Assembly: GCF_900105065.1 (NCBI RefSeq) | Contig: NZ_LT629749.1 | Coordinates: forward strand, 2,852,001-2,916,000 | Reading direction: 5' to 3' | Length of the DNA: 64,000 bases | DNA from: Friedmanniella luteola | GTDB lineage: Bacteria; Actinomycetota; Actinomycetes; Propionibacteriales; Propionibacteriaceae | Part shown: positions 7,682-16,752 of the stretch, piece by piece | How positions within the stretch are numbered: position 1 is the stretch's first letter | How the letters are laid out: every line of letters starts with the position of its first letter | Translations under genes and position numbers: made by a program | The notes under the pieces: model-generated | Databases searched by the model: none | What the model saw: only the letters and a program-made list of their open reading frames with translations | Told to the model about the DNA's origin: nothing

Positions 7682-8605
7682 TCATCGCCGGCTGAGCGCG
7701 GTCTCCGTCTCGACCCGGGTCAGCTTCTCGGGGTTGCGGACGAAGTAGAGGTGGGAGATCCGGCCGTCCTCGACGCGGGCCGCGAGGACGCCGTCGACCT
7801 CCCCGTCGAGGCGGAGGAGCAGGGCCGGGCTGCCGTTGATCACGGCCGGGCTCGCGGTCAGGGTGCCGTCGGTCTTGCCCAGACCCCCGAAGAGCAGCCG
7901 GACCACCTTGTCGGCGCCCGCCACCGGGCGCAGCGCGGCCCGCCGGCGGCCGCCGCCGTCGGCCACCAGGACGACCTCCGGGGCCAGGACGTCGAGCAGG
8001 GCCTGGGCGTCCCCCGTCTCGACCGCGCGCTGGAAGGACGCCAGCGCCGCCCGGGTCTCGCGGGAGCTGACGACCGCCCGGGGCCGTCGCGCGACGACGT
8101 GCTGGCGCGCCCGGTGCACGATCTGCCGGACGGCGGCCGGGGTCTTGTCGAGCGTGGCCGCGATCTCGTCGTAGCCGACGTCGAAGACCTCCCGCAGCAC
8201 GAAGACCGCCCGCTCGGTGGGCGACAGGGTCTCGAGGACCACCAGGAGGGCCATCGAGACGCTCTCGGCGAGCTCGAGGTCCTCGGCGACGTCGGGCGTC
8301 GTCAGCAGCGGCTCGGGCAGCCACGACCCGACGTAGGCCTCCTTGCGGCGCTTGCTGGTCCGCAGCCGGTTGAGCGCCTGCCGCGTGGTGATCCGCACCA
8401 GGTAGGCGCGCGGGTCGCGGACCTGCTCGAGGTCGACCTGGACCCACCGCAGCCAGGTCTCCTGCAGCACGTCCTCGGCGTCGGCCGAGGAGCCGAGCAT
8501 CTCGTAGGCGACCGTGAACAGCAGGTTCCGGTGCGCGACGAAGACGTCGGTCGCCGCGCCCGCACCGCGGTCATCCACCCGTCCACCTCCAGAGCACGGC
8601 GTCAC
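7682..8605 (-). CDS. sigJ: ECF41-type RNA polymerase sigma factor (SigJ-like)
   Basis: A 307-aa sigma-70-family factor. Region 2 (about 19-85) includes AYEMLGSSADAEDVLQETWL. Region 4 (about 125-180) includes LSPTERAVFVLREVFDVGYD and AVRQIVHRAR. A SnoaL-like C-terminal extension (about 190-300) follows. The ECF41 signatures are present: WLPEPL between the sigma domains, ADGGGRRRA in the extension and NPEKL near the end. In this group the extension replaces a separate anti-sigma factor and tunes activity. The gene follows the flavoprotein gene by a single base and is probably co-transcribed with it. ECF41 factors are typically encoded beside one oxidoreductase or carboxymuconolactone-decarboxylase-like target, which fits. 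The start may be the GTG at 8605 or a GTG a few codons inside. Confidence 0.9.
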   Translation of the reverse strand: MTPCSGGGRVDDRGAGAATDVFVAHRNLLFTVAYEMLGSSADAEDVLQETWLRWVQVDLEQVRDPRAYLVRITTRQALNRLRTSKRRKEAYVGSWLPEPLLTTPDVAEDLELAESVSMALLVVLETLSPTERAVFVLREVFDVGYDEIAATLDKTPAAVRQIVHRARQHVVARRPRAVVSSRETRAALASFQRAVETGDAQALLDVLAPEVVLVADGGGRRRAALRPVAGADKVVRLLFGGLGKTDGTLTASPAVINGSPALLLRLDGEVDGVLAARVEDGRISHLYFVRNPEKLTRVETETALSRR

Positions 8606-8606
8606 C

Positions 8607-9812
8607 CTAGGCCGCCTGGTCGGACCGCGCGGGCCGGACGTCCGGCTGGGCCGGCAGCCGCTGCTGCCGTCGGGGGTCGGCCGCCCAGCCGGGCACGAAG
8701 AACGTCCCGGGCCGGCGCGCCTCCAGGACCAGCTGCTGGACCGTGCCCCAGCACACCAGCTCCTTGAGCCGGGCGCCCGGCCGGCCGCCCAGCTGGAGGT
8801 TCCGCGCGGTGTCGTCGCGGTGCGCGAACTGGAAGAGCCCGGAGCGCCGGCCCAGGCTGAGGCACTGGCCGAGGAAGCCGAGGGCGAGCGGCGCCGGCTC
8901 CTCGCCGGCGACCCGGCTGAGCACCGTGTCCGCGGCCTGCGCGCCCAGCGGGCCCGCGGCCTGGCAGCTCATCCGGAACGGCACCCCGGACGGCGCCGCC
9001 GAGTCGCCCGCCGCGACGATGCGGTGGTCGTCCAGGCTCGTCAGCGTCTCGTCGGTGAGCAGGCGGCCCACCGCGTCGGTGCTGAGGCCGCTCCGCGTGG
9101 CCAGGTCGGGGACGCCGAAGCCGGCCGTCCAGATGGTCACCGCGCTCGCGAGCTCGCGGCCACCGCTGAGCTGCACGGCGTCGCGGGTCACGCCGGTCAC
9201 CGTCGCGTCCGGCCCGACCAGCACCGTGACCCCCAGCGCCGTCAGCCGCGCGGCCACCGCGCGCCGACCCCGGGGGTGCAGGTAGGGACCCAGCACCGGG
9301 CCGCCGACCAGCGTCACCGCACGCCCCAGCTCGGCCAGCTCGGCCGCGGTCTCGAGGCCGGTCGGGCCGGCGCCCACCACCGTCACCGCGGCGTCGGCCG
9401 CAGCGTCCCGGAGCACGTCCCGCAGCCGCGCCGCCTCCTCGAGGCTCGCGATCGGGTGGGCGAACTCGAGCGCCCCGGGGACGGCGGGGCGAGCACTGCC
9501 GCTGCCGACGGCGTAGACCAGGTGGTCGTAGCCGAGGGTCGCGCCCGTCCCCAGCGTCAGGCACGCGCGGGGCGCGTCGATCCGGTCGACGGCGTCCACC
9601 ACCAGCCGGACCCGGTCGGCCAGGACCTGCCGGAAGTCGACGACGGCCCCGTGCGAGCCGCCCACCAGCTGGTGCAGGCGGATCCGCTCGACGAACTGCG
9701 GCCGCGGGTTGACCAGCGTCACCGCCACGTCGTCGCGGCGGGTCAGCCGGTTGGCCGCCATCACCCCGGCGTACCCGCCGCCGACCACCACCACGTCCGT
9801 GCGTCCGTCCAT
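8607..9812 (-). CDS. NAD(P)/FAD-dependent oxidoreductase (type II NADH dehydrogenase-like)
   Basis: About 401 aa. The N-terminal FAD Rossmann motif is VVVVGGGYAGVMAANRL. A second dinucleotide motif, VTVVGAGPTGLETAAELAEL, binds the nicotinamide cofactor. Near the C-terminus VAAGDSAAP is the second FAD contact. This is the pattern of the NDH-2, ferredoxin-reductase-like and disulfide-reductase-like families. I chose the ATG at 9812 because it has a strong GGAGGAGGG site; an in-frame start further upstream lacks coding character. It has no membrane segment, though NDH-2 enzymes bind membranes peripherally. It is followed after one base by the ECF41 sigma factor and is the likely regulated partner. 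The electron acceptor (quinone or other) cannot be read from the sequence. Confidence 0.87.
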   Translation of the reverse strand: MDGRTDVVVVGGGYAGVMAANRLTRRDDVAVTLVNPRPQFVERIRLHQLVGGSHGAVVDFRQVLADRVRLVVDAVDRIDAPRACLTLGTGATLGYDHLVYAVGSGSARPAVPGALEFAHPIASLEEAARLRDVLRDAAADAAVTVVGAGPTGLETAAELAELGRAVTLVGGPVLGPYLHPRGRRAVAARLTALGVTVLVGPDATVTGVTRDAVQLSGGRELASAVTIWTAGFGVPDLATRSGLSTDAVGRLLTDETLTSLDDHRIVAAGDSAAPSGVPFRMSCQAAGPLGAQAADTVLSRVAGEEPAPLALGFLGQCLSLGRRSGLFQFAHRDDTARNLQLGGRPGARLKELVCWGTVQQLVLEARRPGTFFVPGWAADPRRQQRLPAQPDVRPARSDQAA

Positions 9813-9968
9813 CGCGCCCTCCTCCGTCCGATCGGTTCCGTCCCCCAGACACCGGGCGGCCCGGTCGTGTGACACCGCGTCCGCCGGTGGACGCCGGCCG
9901 CTGCTCTACCCTCGAGCCGTCAGTGGCCCCGCCGACCTCGGCGGCGGCCCCGCTCGAGGGGAGGAGAG

Positions 9969-10271
9969 GTGCCCGTGATCCGTCACACGGTGTCGTTCGC
10001 GCTGGTGCACGCCGAGGGGTCGGCCGAGGAGGCGGCGTTCCTGGCCGGGGCCCGGTCCGTCCTCGCGAGCATCCCGGGGGTCGAGGACTTCACGGTCTCG
10101 CGGCAGGTGAGCCCGAAGAGCAGCCACCGGTTCCAGTTCGCGATGTCGTTCGCCGACGACGCGGCGTACCGGGCCTACGACCAGCACCCGGACCACACGG
10201 CGTTCGTCGCGCGCTCCTGGGCGTCGGAGGTCGCCGACTTCCAGGAGCTGGACCTGGTCCGGGTCCCGTAG
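9969..10271 (+). CDS. Dabb (stress-responsive alpha/beta barrel) domain protein
   Basis: A 100-aa single-domain protein of the Dabb ferredoxin-like fold. It has the N-terminal IRHTVSFAL strand, the IPGVEDFTVSRQVSPKSS segment, FQFAMSFADDAAYRAYDQHP and HTAFVARSWASEVADFQELD. These small proteins form dimeric barrels. Their roles are diverse and often unknown (stress response, polyketide cyclisation). Two GTG starts are possible, at 9969 and 9975, after a GGGAGGAGAG site; spacing slightly favours the second. It is divergent from the flavoprotein/sigma operon, with the promoters of both in the 150-bp gap, and convergent with the hydrolase gene that ends at 10332. Confidence 0.85.
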   Translation: MPVIRHTVSFALVHAEGSAEEAAFLAGARSVLASIPGVEDFTVSRQVSPKSSHRFQFAMSFADDAAYRAYDQHPDHTAFVARSWASEVADFQELDLVRVP

Positions 10272-10331
10272 CGACCGCCCCCCGCTCCAGGCCCGCCGCC
10301 CTCTCGCCGGCGTCGAGGTGGGTCCCCCACG

Positions 10332-12104
10332 TCACACCCCGGGCGTGGTCGGCGCACCCTCGGCACGGGGTGCGGAGACCACCGCAGGGGTGGGAGGTGG
10401 GGGTCCCGGCGGGACCCGGGGTCCGGCGGTGCACGGCAGCACCAGGCGGGAGCAGCCGCCGTCGCCGTGGTGGACGGCGCGGTGCGAGGGTGCGAGCGTC
10501 GTCCCGGTGGCCGGGTCGTCGTCGGTGCCGAGGTTGCGCGCGAAGCGCGGGTGGGCACCGCCCGAGACCTGCAGGCGGATCCGGGTCCCGGGGGCGAACC
10601 GGTGGGCGACCGCCTCGAACCGGAGCCGGACGGTGGCGGCGCCCGCCTCGTCCGGGCCCAGCCGCCGGAACCCGTCGGTCAGGTTGGTGGACCGCCCGTC
10701 CGCCGTCACCTCGCACAGCCGGACGAAGAGGTCGGCGTGCGGGTTGTCGGTCCGGTGCACCAGCTCCACGACCGGGGTGCCGACCACCTCCAGCGGCGCG
10801 GCCAACGGCGACCCGGTGAAGGTGAGCACGTCCGCCCGGGTCTCGAGCCCGCGGTTGTCGCGGTACCCGCCCCGCTGCGGGTTGATGACCCGCCCGCCGA
10901 CCGCGGGGGTGGGGTCGGCGGGGTCGTAGACGAAGGTGGAGGGAGGGCTGCCGGGCGGCGGGGCGTCGACCGCCAGCCCGCCCCCTGGCTGCAGGTGCAG
11001 GACGTGCTCCTCGGTCGCCGGTGGCCACGCGGGCAGCGAGCGCCACTCCCCCGCGCCGGTGACGAAGACGCGGACCGGGCTCGGCCGGTGCCGGTTCCCG
11101 GCGCCCCCGAGGTGCTCGGCCAACCAGTCGAGGGCCTCCGCCATGGCGACGCCCGAGCCCTGGTGGACGAACTCGACGTGCGTCCACGGGCCGATGGTCA
11201 GCCCGACGTCCACGCCGCGCTGCCGCAGCCGCTGGTACTGCTCGATCATCTGCTCGCCGAACCGGTCCTGCCAGCCCTCCTGCAGCAGGACCGGGACGTC
11301 GACGCGGTCGAGGGCCCGGCCCAGCCGCACCGACCGCCACACCGGGTCGTCGGGGTCCGTCGCCGTCAGCCACGCCCGGAACGGCGCCCGGCTGCCGCGC
11401 AGCAGGGTGTCCTGGATCCGGACCAGCGGCAGCTCCTCGAACCCGGGCCGCAACCGTCGGCGCTGCGTGAGCAGCCGCAGGATGCCGCCGAGCGTGCCGT
11501 CGTCGAGGTGGTCGAAGCTCTCGGCGAGGCCGAGCACCGCCTCCAGGGAGAAGGCCCCGCCCTGGTGGACCACCTGGTGGTTGTCGTGGGCCGCGACGGC
11601 GACCACGGCCGCCGCCAGCTCGGGCGGCGGGTCCACCATGATCGCCCACGCCGTGAAGCCGAGGTAGGACGGTCCGCACAGGGCGAACCGCCCGTCGAAC
11701 CACGGCTGCTCGCGCAGCCAGCCGACGGTGTCCGCCCCGTCCTCGACCTCACGGCTGAACGGCTCGAAGTCGCCGCCCGAGCCGGCGGTGCCGCGGCAGC
11801 TCTGGTGCACCACGAGGTAGCCGTGGGTGGCGTGGTAGCGGGCCGTGAGCAGGGTGACCGACCCCGTGCGGCCGTAGGGGGTGCGCAGGAGCAGCGTGCC
11901 CGACGACGGGCCCACCGGGCTGTAGACGTCGGTGAGGAGCTCGACGCCGTCCCGCATCGGCACCCGCACGTCCCGCACCAGGGTGTGGTCGTGGTGACCG
12001 GCCGGCAGCCGCAGGGCGCGGGCGACCGCGAGGTCCAGCACGCGGTGCCGGCGGGTGCGCAGCACGGCCGGCCGGCCGCCCGGATGGCTCGACCCGCTGT
12101 CCAT
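10332..12104 (-). CDS. CocE/NonD-family alpha/beta hydrolase (X-Pro dipeptidyl-peptidase-like)
   Basis: A 590-aa protein of the S15/CocE group. The N-terminal alpha/beta hydrolase core starts VPMRDGVELLTDVYSP and contains the nucleophile elbow in ALCGPSYLGFTAW, with the Ser in GPSYLG. A helical cap follows, then a C-terminal jelly-roll domain (from about 390; VVELVHRTDNPHADLFVRLCEVTADG) typical of these enzymes. Substrates in the family are esters, amides and proline dipeptides; none can be assigned here. It has no signal peptide. The start has a GAGGAGGG site. The gene appears to be monocistronic. Its last residues are proline-rich (RVPPGPPPPTPAV), which is not family-typical and may be a tail. 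Confidence 0.87.
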   Translation of the reverse strand: MDSGSSHPGGRPAVLRTRRHRVLDLAVARALRLPAGHHDHTLVRDVRVPMRDGVELLTDVYSPVGPSSGTLLLRTPYGRTGSVTLLTARYHATHGYLVVHQSCRGTAGSGGDFEPFSREVEDGADTVGWLREQPWFDGRFALCGPSYLGFTAWAIMVDPPPELAAAVVAVAAHDNHQVVHQGGAFSLEAVLGLAESFDHLDDGTLGGILRLLTQRRRLRPGFEELPLVRIQDTLLRGSRAPFRAWLTATDPDDPVWRSVRLGRALDRVDVPVLLQEGWQDRFGEQMIEQYQRLRQRGVDVGLTIGPWTHVEFVHQGSGVAMAEALDWLAEHLGGAGNRHRPSPVRVFVTGAGEWRSLPAWPPATEEHVLHLQPGGGLAVDAPPPGSPPSTFVYDPADPTPAVGGRVINPQRGGYRDNRGLETRADVLTFTGSPLAAPLEVVGTPVVELVHRTDNPHADLFVRLCEVTADGRSTNLTDGFRRLGPDEAGAATVRLRFEAVAHRFAPGTRIRLQVSGGAHPRFARNLGTDDDPATGTTLAPSHRAVHHGDGGCSRLVLPCTAGPRVPPGPPPPTPAVVSAPRAEGAPTTPGV

Positions 12105-12283
12105 CGACCGGCCCTCCTCGCTGACGACGCGCGGCGGCAGCAGCGCCGCATCTCCTGCCCTAGAGGTCGGGGGCTCCGGGTGTCAACCCCTCCCACACCC
12201 TCGGCCGGTCCCCCGGTCGGGTGCGCACCCCAGCAGGGTGCCGCGAGGCCTCGACCTGCTGGAGCGCGCACTCGCGCTGGGCG

Positions 12284-13567
12284 TCAGCGGCGCCCGGCGA
12301 GGTGGCCGGCCAGGTGCTCGACGACCTCCCGGGCGTCGTCGTCGACCCCGTGGATGAAGGTGGACTTGCGGCGCCGCAGGACCGGCAGCCCCAGGGCGTA
12401 CAGCCCGGGGCTGTCGACCACGCCACCCTCGTGGCGCAGCCGCCCCTTCGGGTCGACGACCGGCACGTCCAGCCACCCGTAGTCGGGCTGGAACCCCGTC
12501 GCCCACACGATCGTGCCGATCTCACCGCTGGCCAGGTCGAGCTGCCACCGCGGGGACACCGGCACCCGGGTGGGCGGGCACCGCTCGGGCGGCCCGACCT
12601 CGGCGTCCGCGCCGGTGTGCCGGGCCCACGCGTCGAAGGAGTCGAGCAGGCGCTCGAGCTTGAGGTCGGCGAGCGCGAAGACGTTGCGCAGGCCTCCGGA
12701 GAACAGGGCGCGACCGTCCCGCACGGCCGCCCAGCGACCGACCACCTCGACGCCCATCCCGGCGAGCGCGTTGAGGTCGAGCGTCGCGCGCTGCGGCGTG
12801 CCGACCAGCTGCGGGGAGGGCAGGCGCCGGGCGCGGTCGAGGTCGTCGACCGCGTCGTGCCGCTCCTCCCAGAGCCCCGTCCGGTCCATCCACCACAGCA
12901 CGTCGCGGCCGCGGTAGGTGCGCGGCATCCGCACGTGCTCCCCGACGGCGAGGGTGACCGGACGGCCGGCGCGGGCCAGTTCCGCCGCCAGCTGGACCCC
13001 GGTCGCCGACGCCCCGACCACGAGCACCCCGCCGTCGGGCAGCTGGTCGGGGTTGCGGTACCCGAACGGCGTGAGCTGGGCGACCGACGCCGGGACGCCC
13101 GCGCTGAGCGACGGCACGGTGGGCCGGTTGAAGGCGCCGCTCGCGAGCACCACGGCCCGGCCGTGCAGCTCGCCGTCGCCGGTCTGCACGCGGTAGCCGT
13201 CGTCGACCCGGCGCACCGAGGTCACGGCCGTCCGGGTGCGGACCGGTGCGGACGCGACGCGGGCGAAGCCGTCGATGAAGTCGACGACCTCACGCATGGT
13301 CATGTAGCCGTCCGGGTCGGGCCCCTCGTAGCGGTGGCCCGGGAGCCGGCTCAGCCAGTTGGGCGTGAGCAGCCGCAGCGAGTCCCAGCGCTCGGTCCGC
13401 CAGGCGTTCGCGACCTCGCCGCGCTCGAGGACGACGTGGTCGACCCCGCGCGCGCTCAGGTGGTGGCTGGCGGCGAGCCCGGCGTGACCGGCGCCGACGA
13501 CGACCGTGTCGACGCGCTCGACGGCCCTGCCCCCGCTCTGCCCGCGCCCGGCGGAGATCGTGCTCAG
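12284..13567 (-). CDS. Flavin-containing monooxygenase-like NAD(P)/FAD oxidoreductase
   Basis: About 427 aa. It has VDTVVVGAGHAGLAASHHL for FAD binding, GGVLVVGASATGVQLAAELA for NAD(P)H binding, and the late IVWATGFQPDYGWLDVP motif (the ATG motif of flavoprotein monooxygenases). The pattern is that of class B monooxygenases, putative potassium-transport-associated flavoproteins and CzcO-like proteins. The start is a problem. No ATG, GTG or TTG occurs in frame between the OsmC gene and the FAD motif. The best candidate is the CTG at 13567, which overlaps the OsmC stop as CTGA and has GAGG upstream. Translation is therefore probably coupled to the OsmC gene. The oxidised substrate is unknown. 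Confidence 0.8.
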   Translation of the reverse strand: MSTISAGRGQSGGRAVERVDTVVVGAGHAGLAASHHLSARGVDHVVLERGEVANAWRTERWDSLRLLTPNWLSRLPGHRYEGPDPDGYMTMREVVDFIDGFARVASAPVRTRTAVTSVRRVDDGYRVQTGDGELHGRAVVLASGAFNRPTVPSLSAGVPASVAQLTPFGYRNPDQLPDGGVLVVGASATGVQLAAELARAGRPVTLAVGEHVRMPRTYRGRDVLWWMDRTGLWEERHDAVDDLDRARRLPSPQLVGTPQRATLDLNALAGMGVEVVGRWAAVRDGRALFSGGLRNVFALADLKLERLLDSFDAWARHTGADAEVGPPERCPPTRVPVSPRWQLDLASGEIGTIVWATGFQPDYGWLDVPVVDPKGRLRHEGGVVDSPGLYALGLPVLRRRKSTFIHGVDDDAREVVEHLAGHLAGRR

Positions 13568-14127
13568 GCGACCTCGACCGTGACGTTCGTGGGGTTGGTC
13601 AGCGCGTCGAACACCGCCGAGCGCTTCTGGGACTGGGCCACGAGGGCCTCGATCTCCTGCTTCGACGCGTCGGCGTCGATGGCGAAGGTGACCTTGACGT
13701 CGTTGAAGCCGTTGCGGACGTCCGGGTCGGCGCCGAGGATGCCGCGGATGTCGTGCGCACCCTCGACGGTCGCCTCGACCGAGCGCAGCTGGATGCCGCG
13801 GTTCTGGGCGACGGACGCCACCCCGGCCGTCAGGCAGCCGGCCAGGCCCACCAGGAGGAACTCGATCGGGGTGATCCCGTTGTCGTCGGCGGCGAACACC
13901 TCGGGGTGGTCGATGTCGAACGTGGTCTCGGTCTTGTGCTGCTGCTCCTGGCCGAGGCCGAAGTAGTTCTGGATGCTCGACGTGCTGTGCACGCCGTGCT
14001 TCCAGCTGGAGGTCGCCCGCCAGGTGAACTGCGCCGCCTCGGGCGCTCCCTTCAGCACCTCGCGCGCGTCGAGCAACGCCTGGACGTTGACCCCGTTCTC
14101 CGCCTTGTCGTGGTCGACCACCGTCAT
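13564..14127 (-). CDS. OsmC-family protein
   Basis: A 187-aa OsmC/Ohr-fold protein. HPEVFAADDNGITPIEFLLVG followed by LAGCLTAGVASVAQNRGIQL is the typical second half, with the peroxidatic-type cysteine in LAGCLTAG. Only this one cysteine of the usual pair is seen, as in the OsmC branch lacking a clear Ohr-type disulfide, so hydroperoxidase activity is uncertain. I chose the ATG at 14127 (GGAGAGGTGG upstream); the frame extends further upstream without support. It is the first gene of a two-gene unit with the flavoprotein and is divergent from metX. The pairing suggests redox or sulfur stress chemistry. Confidence 0.88.
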   Translation of the reverse strand: MTVVDHDKAENGVNVQALLDAREVLKGAPEAAQFTWRATSSWKHGVHSTSSIQNYFGLGQEQQHKTETTFDIDHPEVFAADDNGITPIEFLLVGLAGCLTAGVASVAQNRGIQLRSVEATVEGAHDIRGILGADPDVRNGFNDVKVTFAIDADASKQEIEALVAQSQKRSAVFDALTNPTNVTVEVA

Positions 14128-14209
14128 GTCCTGCCACCTCTCCCGAGTTCGACATACCCCACCTGGTTGGGGGACATTACACCGGGGCGGGTGGGCTACG
14201 CTCCCGTCC

Positions 14210-15418
14210 ATGGCACTGTCTCGACTCGCGGCCGGCTCGGTCGGCAGGGTCGAGACCCGGTACCTCGACCTGCCGGACCCCGTGCCCCTGGACTGCGGCG
14301 CCGAGCTGCACCCGGTGCGGGTGGCGTACGAGACCTACGGCACCCTGTCGCCGGCCCGCGACAACGTCGTCCTCGTCTGCCACGCGCTCAGCGGCGACGC
14401 CCACGCCGCCGGGCACGCCGTGACGCCGCCCCCCGAGAGCACCCGCGACGGCTTCGCGGCCGAGGACCGGGACGACCGCTCCAGCAAGGACCTGGGCTGG
14501 TGGGACGGGATGATCGGGCCGGGCAAGGCCTTCGACACCGACCACTTCTTCGTCGTCTCGACCAACCTGCTCGGTGGCTGCCGCGGCACGACCGGGCCGT
14601 CGTCGACCGACCCGGCGACCGGTCGGCCCTACGGCTCGGACTTCCCGGTGATCACCGTCGCCGACATGGTCCGGACCGAGCGCGCCTTCCTCGACGTCCT
14701 CGGCATCGAGCGCCTCGCGGCGGTGGCGGGCGGCTCCCTCGGCGGCATGCAGGCCCTGGAGTGGGCGGTGCTGTACCCCGACCAGGTCGACGCCGTCGTC
14801 GCGATCGCCAGCACCCACGCGCTCGCGCCCCAGGGGATGGCCTGGAACGCGATCGCCCGGGAGTCGATCCTGCGCGACCCGGGGTGGCAGGGAGGCCACT
14901 ACTACGGCACCGGGCAGACGGCGGACGCGGGGATGGGGGTGGCCCGGATGGTCGGCCACGTCACCTACCTGTCCGGGCCCGCGCTGGCCGACAAGTTCGA
15001 CCGCCGCCTGCAGACCGGCAGCGAGATCCGGTTCACGATCACCGAACCCGAGTTCGAGGTCGAGAGCTACCTGCGGCACCAGGCCGACTCCTTCGTCAAG
15101 CGCTTCGACGCCAACACCTACCTGTACACGTCGCGCGCGCTCACCTACTTCGACCTCGCCCGCCAGCACGGGGCCGGTTCGCTCACCCGGGCGCTCGCCG
15201 ACGTCGCGGCCCGGACCCTGCTCATCGCCTTCAGCTCTGACTGGCTGTACCCGCCTTCCGCCTCCGAGGAGATCCACGATGCCCTGCTCGCTCTCGACAA
15301 GCCGGTCGAGCTCCACGTGATCGACGCCCCCTACGGCCACGACTGCTTCCTGCTGGAGGAGTCGCGGCAGACCCCGGTCATCCAGCGCTTCCTCGACCAC
15401 GCGGGAGTGCGCTCGTGA
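14210..15418 (+). CDS. metX: Homoserine O-acetyltransferase
   Basis: A 402-aa alpha/beta hydrolase-fold acyltransferase that acetylates homoserine with acetyl-CoA, the first dedicated step of methionine synthesis. Seen: VCHALSGDAHAAGH (oxyanion region), DLGWWDGMIGPGKAFDTDHF, STNLLGGCRGTTGP, and the nucleophile S176 in AGGSLGGMQALEWA. The late SSDWLYPP and YGHDCFLLE hold the catalytic Asp and His. Length and motifs match MetX. I chose the ATG at 14210; the longer frame upstream runs antisense to the OsmC gene. The stop overlaps the metY start (GTGA), giving a metX-metY-CoA-binding operon. The order metX then metY differs from the metY-metX order of many Actinobacteria. Confidence 0.95.
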   Translation: MALSRLAAGSVGRVETRYLDLPDPVPLDCGAELHPVRVAYETYGTLSPARDNVVLVCHALSGDAHAAGHAVTPPPESTRDGFAAEDRDDRSSKDLGWWDGMIGPGKAFDTDHFFVVSTNLLGGCRGTTGPSSTDPATGRPYGSDFPVITVADMVRTERAFLDVLGIERLAAVAGGSLGGMQALEWAVLYPDQVDAVVAIASTHALAPQGMAWNAIARESILRDPGWQGGHYYGTGQTADAGMGVARMVGHVTYLSGPALADKFDRRLQTGSEIRFTITEPEFEVESYLRHQADSFVKRFDANTYLYTSRALTYFDLARQHGAGSLTRALADVAARTLLIAFSSDWLYPPSASEEIHDALLALDKPVELHVIDAPYGHDCFLLEESRQTPVIQRFLDHAGVRS

Positions 15419-16752
15419 GCGGCGACCCCGAGCGGCTGGAGGACGACCACGCGTTCGGTTTCGAGACCCGGCAGCTGCACGCCGGGCAGCGGCCCGACCC
15501 GAACACCGGCGCCCGCGCGGTGCCGATCTTCCAGACCACCAGCTACGTCTTCGAGGACCCGGAGTCGGCGGCGGCCTACTTCAACCTGCAGGAGTACGGC
15601 AACACCTACGCGCGGATCATGAACCCGACGGTCGCCGTCTTCGAGGAGCGGGTCGCCAACCTCGAGGGCGGGGCCGGCGCGGTGGCGTTCGCCAGCGGCA
15701 TCGCCGCCCAGGCCGCCGCGCTGTTCACCCTCCTGCAGCCCGGTGACCACGTGGTCTCCTCCTCCGCCCTGTACGGCGGGACGGTGAACCAGTTCAAGCA
15801 CTTCCTGCGCAAGATGGACGTCGCGCTCAGCTGGGTCGACCCCGACGACCTGGACGCCTGGCGGGCGGCGGTGCGGCCGAACACCAAGGCGTTCTTCGGC
15901 GAGACGATCGGCAACCCGGGCGGCAACGTCCTGGACATCGCCGGGGTCGCGGCGATCGCGCACGAGCACGACCTCCCGCTGATCGTCGACAGCACCTTCG
16001 CGACGCCCTACCTGTGCCGGCCCATCGAGTGGGGCGCCGACATCGTCATCCACTCGGCGACCAAGTTCATCGGCGGCCACGGCACCAGCATCGGCGGTGT
16101 CGTCGTCGAGGCGGGCACCTTCGACTGGTCGAACGGGCGCTTCCCCGTCGTCGCCGACCCCTCGCCGGCGTACCACGGCCTGCAGTTCCACGAGACCTTC
16201 GGCACCTACGGCTACCTGATGAAGCTGCGGGCGGAGACGCTGCGCGACCTGGGCGGGGCGCTGTCGCCGTTCAACGCCTTCCTGTTCCTGCAGGGCCTGG
16301 AGACGCTCTCGCTGCGGATGGAGCGGCACGTCACCAACGCGCTCCGGGTGGCGGAGTTCCTCGAGTCGCACGCGCTGGTCACCAAGGTCAGCTACGCCGG
16401 GCTGCCGACCAGCCCCTACCGGCCGCTGGTCGAGAAGTACCTGCCGCGCGGCGCCGGGGCCGTCTTCTCGTTCGACTGCGCCGGCGGGCGCGAGGGCGGC
16501 CAGGACCTGATCCGCGGGGTGCAGCTGTGGTCCCACCTGGCCAACGTCGGCGACGCGAAGAGCCTGATCATCCACCCGGCCAGCACCACCCACCGGCAGC
16601 TCAGCGACGACGAGCTGCGGGCCGGCGGGGTCGGTGCGGGGACGGTCCGGCTGTCCGTCGGGCTCGAGTCGGTCGACGACCTGATCTGGGACCTGGAGCA
16701 GGCCTTCACCCTCGTCGCCGCGTCCGTGGGCAAGGAGGTCGGCACCCGGTGA
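15415..16752 (+). CDS. metY: O-acetylhomoserine sulfhydrylase (homocysteine synthase)
   Basis: A 445-aa Cys/Met-metabolism PLP enzyme that makes homocysteine from O-acetylhomoserine and sulfide. Motifs: FETRQLHAGQ at the start, YGNTYARIMNPT (phosphate contact from the neighbouring subunit), FASGIAAQAA, IVDSTFATPYLCRP with the cofactor Asp (D192), and IHSATKFIGGHG with the Schiff-base lysine K217. Length (about 430-450) suits MetY rather than MetB/MetC (about 380-400). The GTG start overlaps the metX stop. It allows direct sulfide use and so connects to the sulfur-uptake locus further right in the window. Confidence 0.95.
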   Translation: MSGDPERLEDDHAFGFETRQLHAGQRPDPNTGARAVPIFQTTSYVFEDPESAAAYFNLQEYGNTYARIMNPTVAVFEERVANLEGGAGAVAFASGIAAQAAALFTLLQPGDHVVSSSALYGGTVNQFKHFLRKMDVALSWVDPDDLDAWRAAVRPNTKAFFGETIGNPGGNVLDIAGVAAIAHEHDLPLIVDSTFATPYLCRPIEWGADIVIHSATKFIGGHGTSIGGVVVEAGTFDWSNGRFPVVADPSPAYHGLQFHETFGTYGYLMKLRAETLRDLGGALSPFNAFLFLQGLETLSLRMERHVTNALRVAEFLESHALVTKVSYAGLPTSPYRPLVEKYLPRGAGAVFSFDCAGGREGGQDLIRGVQLWSHLANVGDAKSLIIHPASTTHRQLSDDELRAGGVGAGTVRLSVGLESVDDLIWDLEQAFTLVAASVGKEVGTR

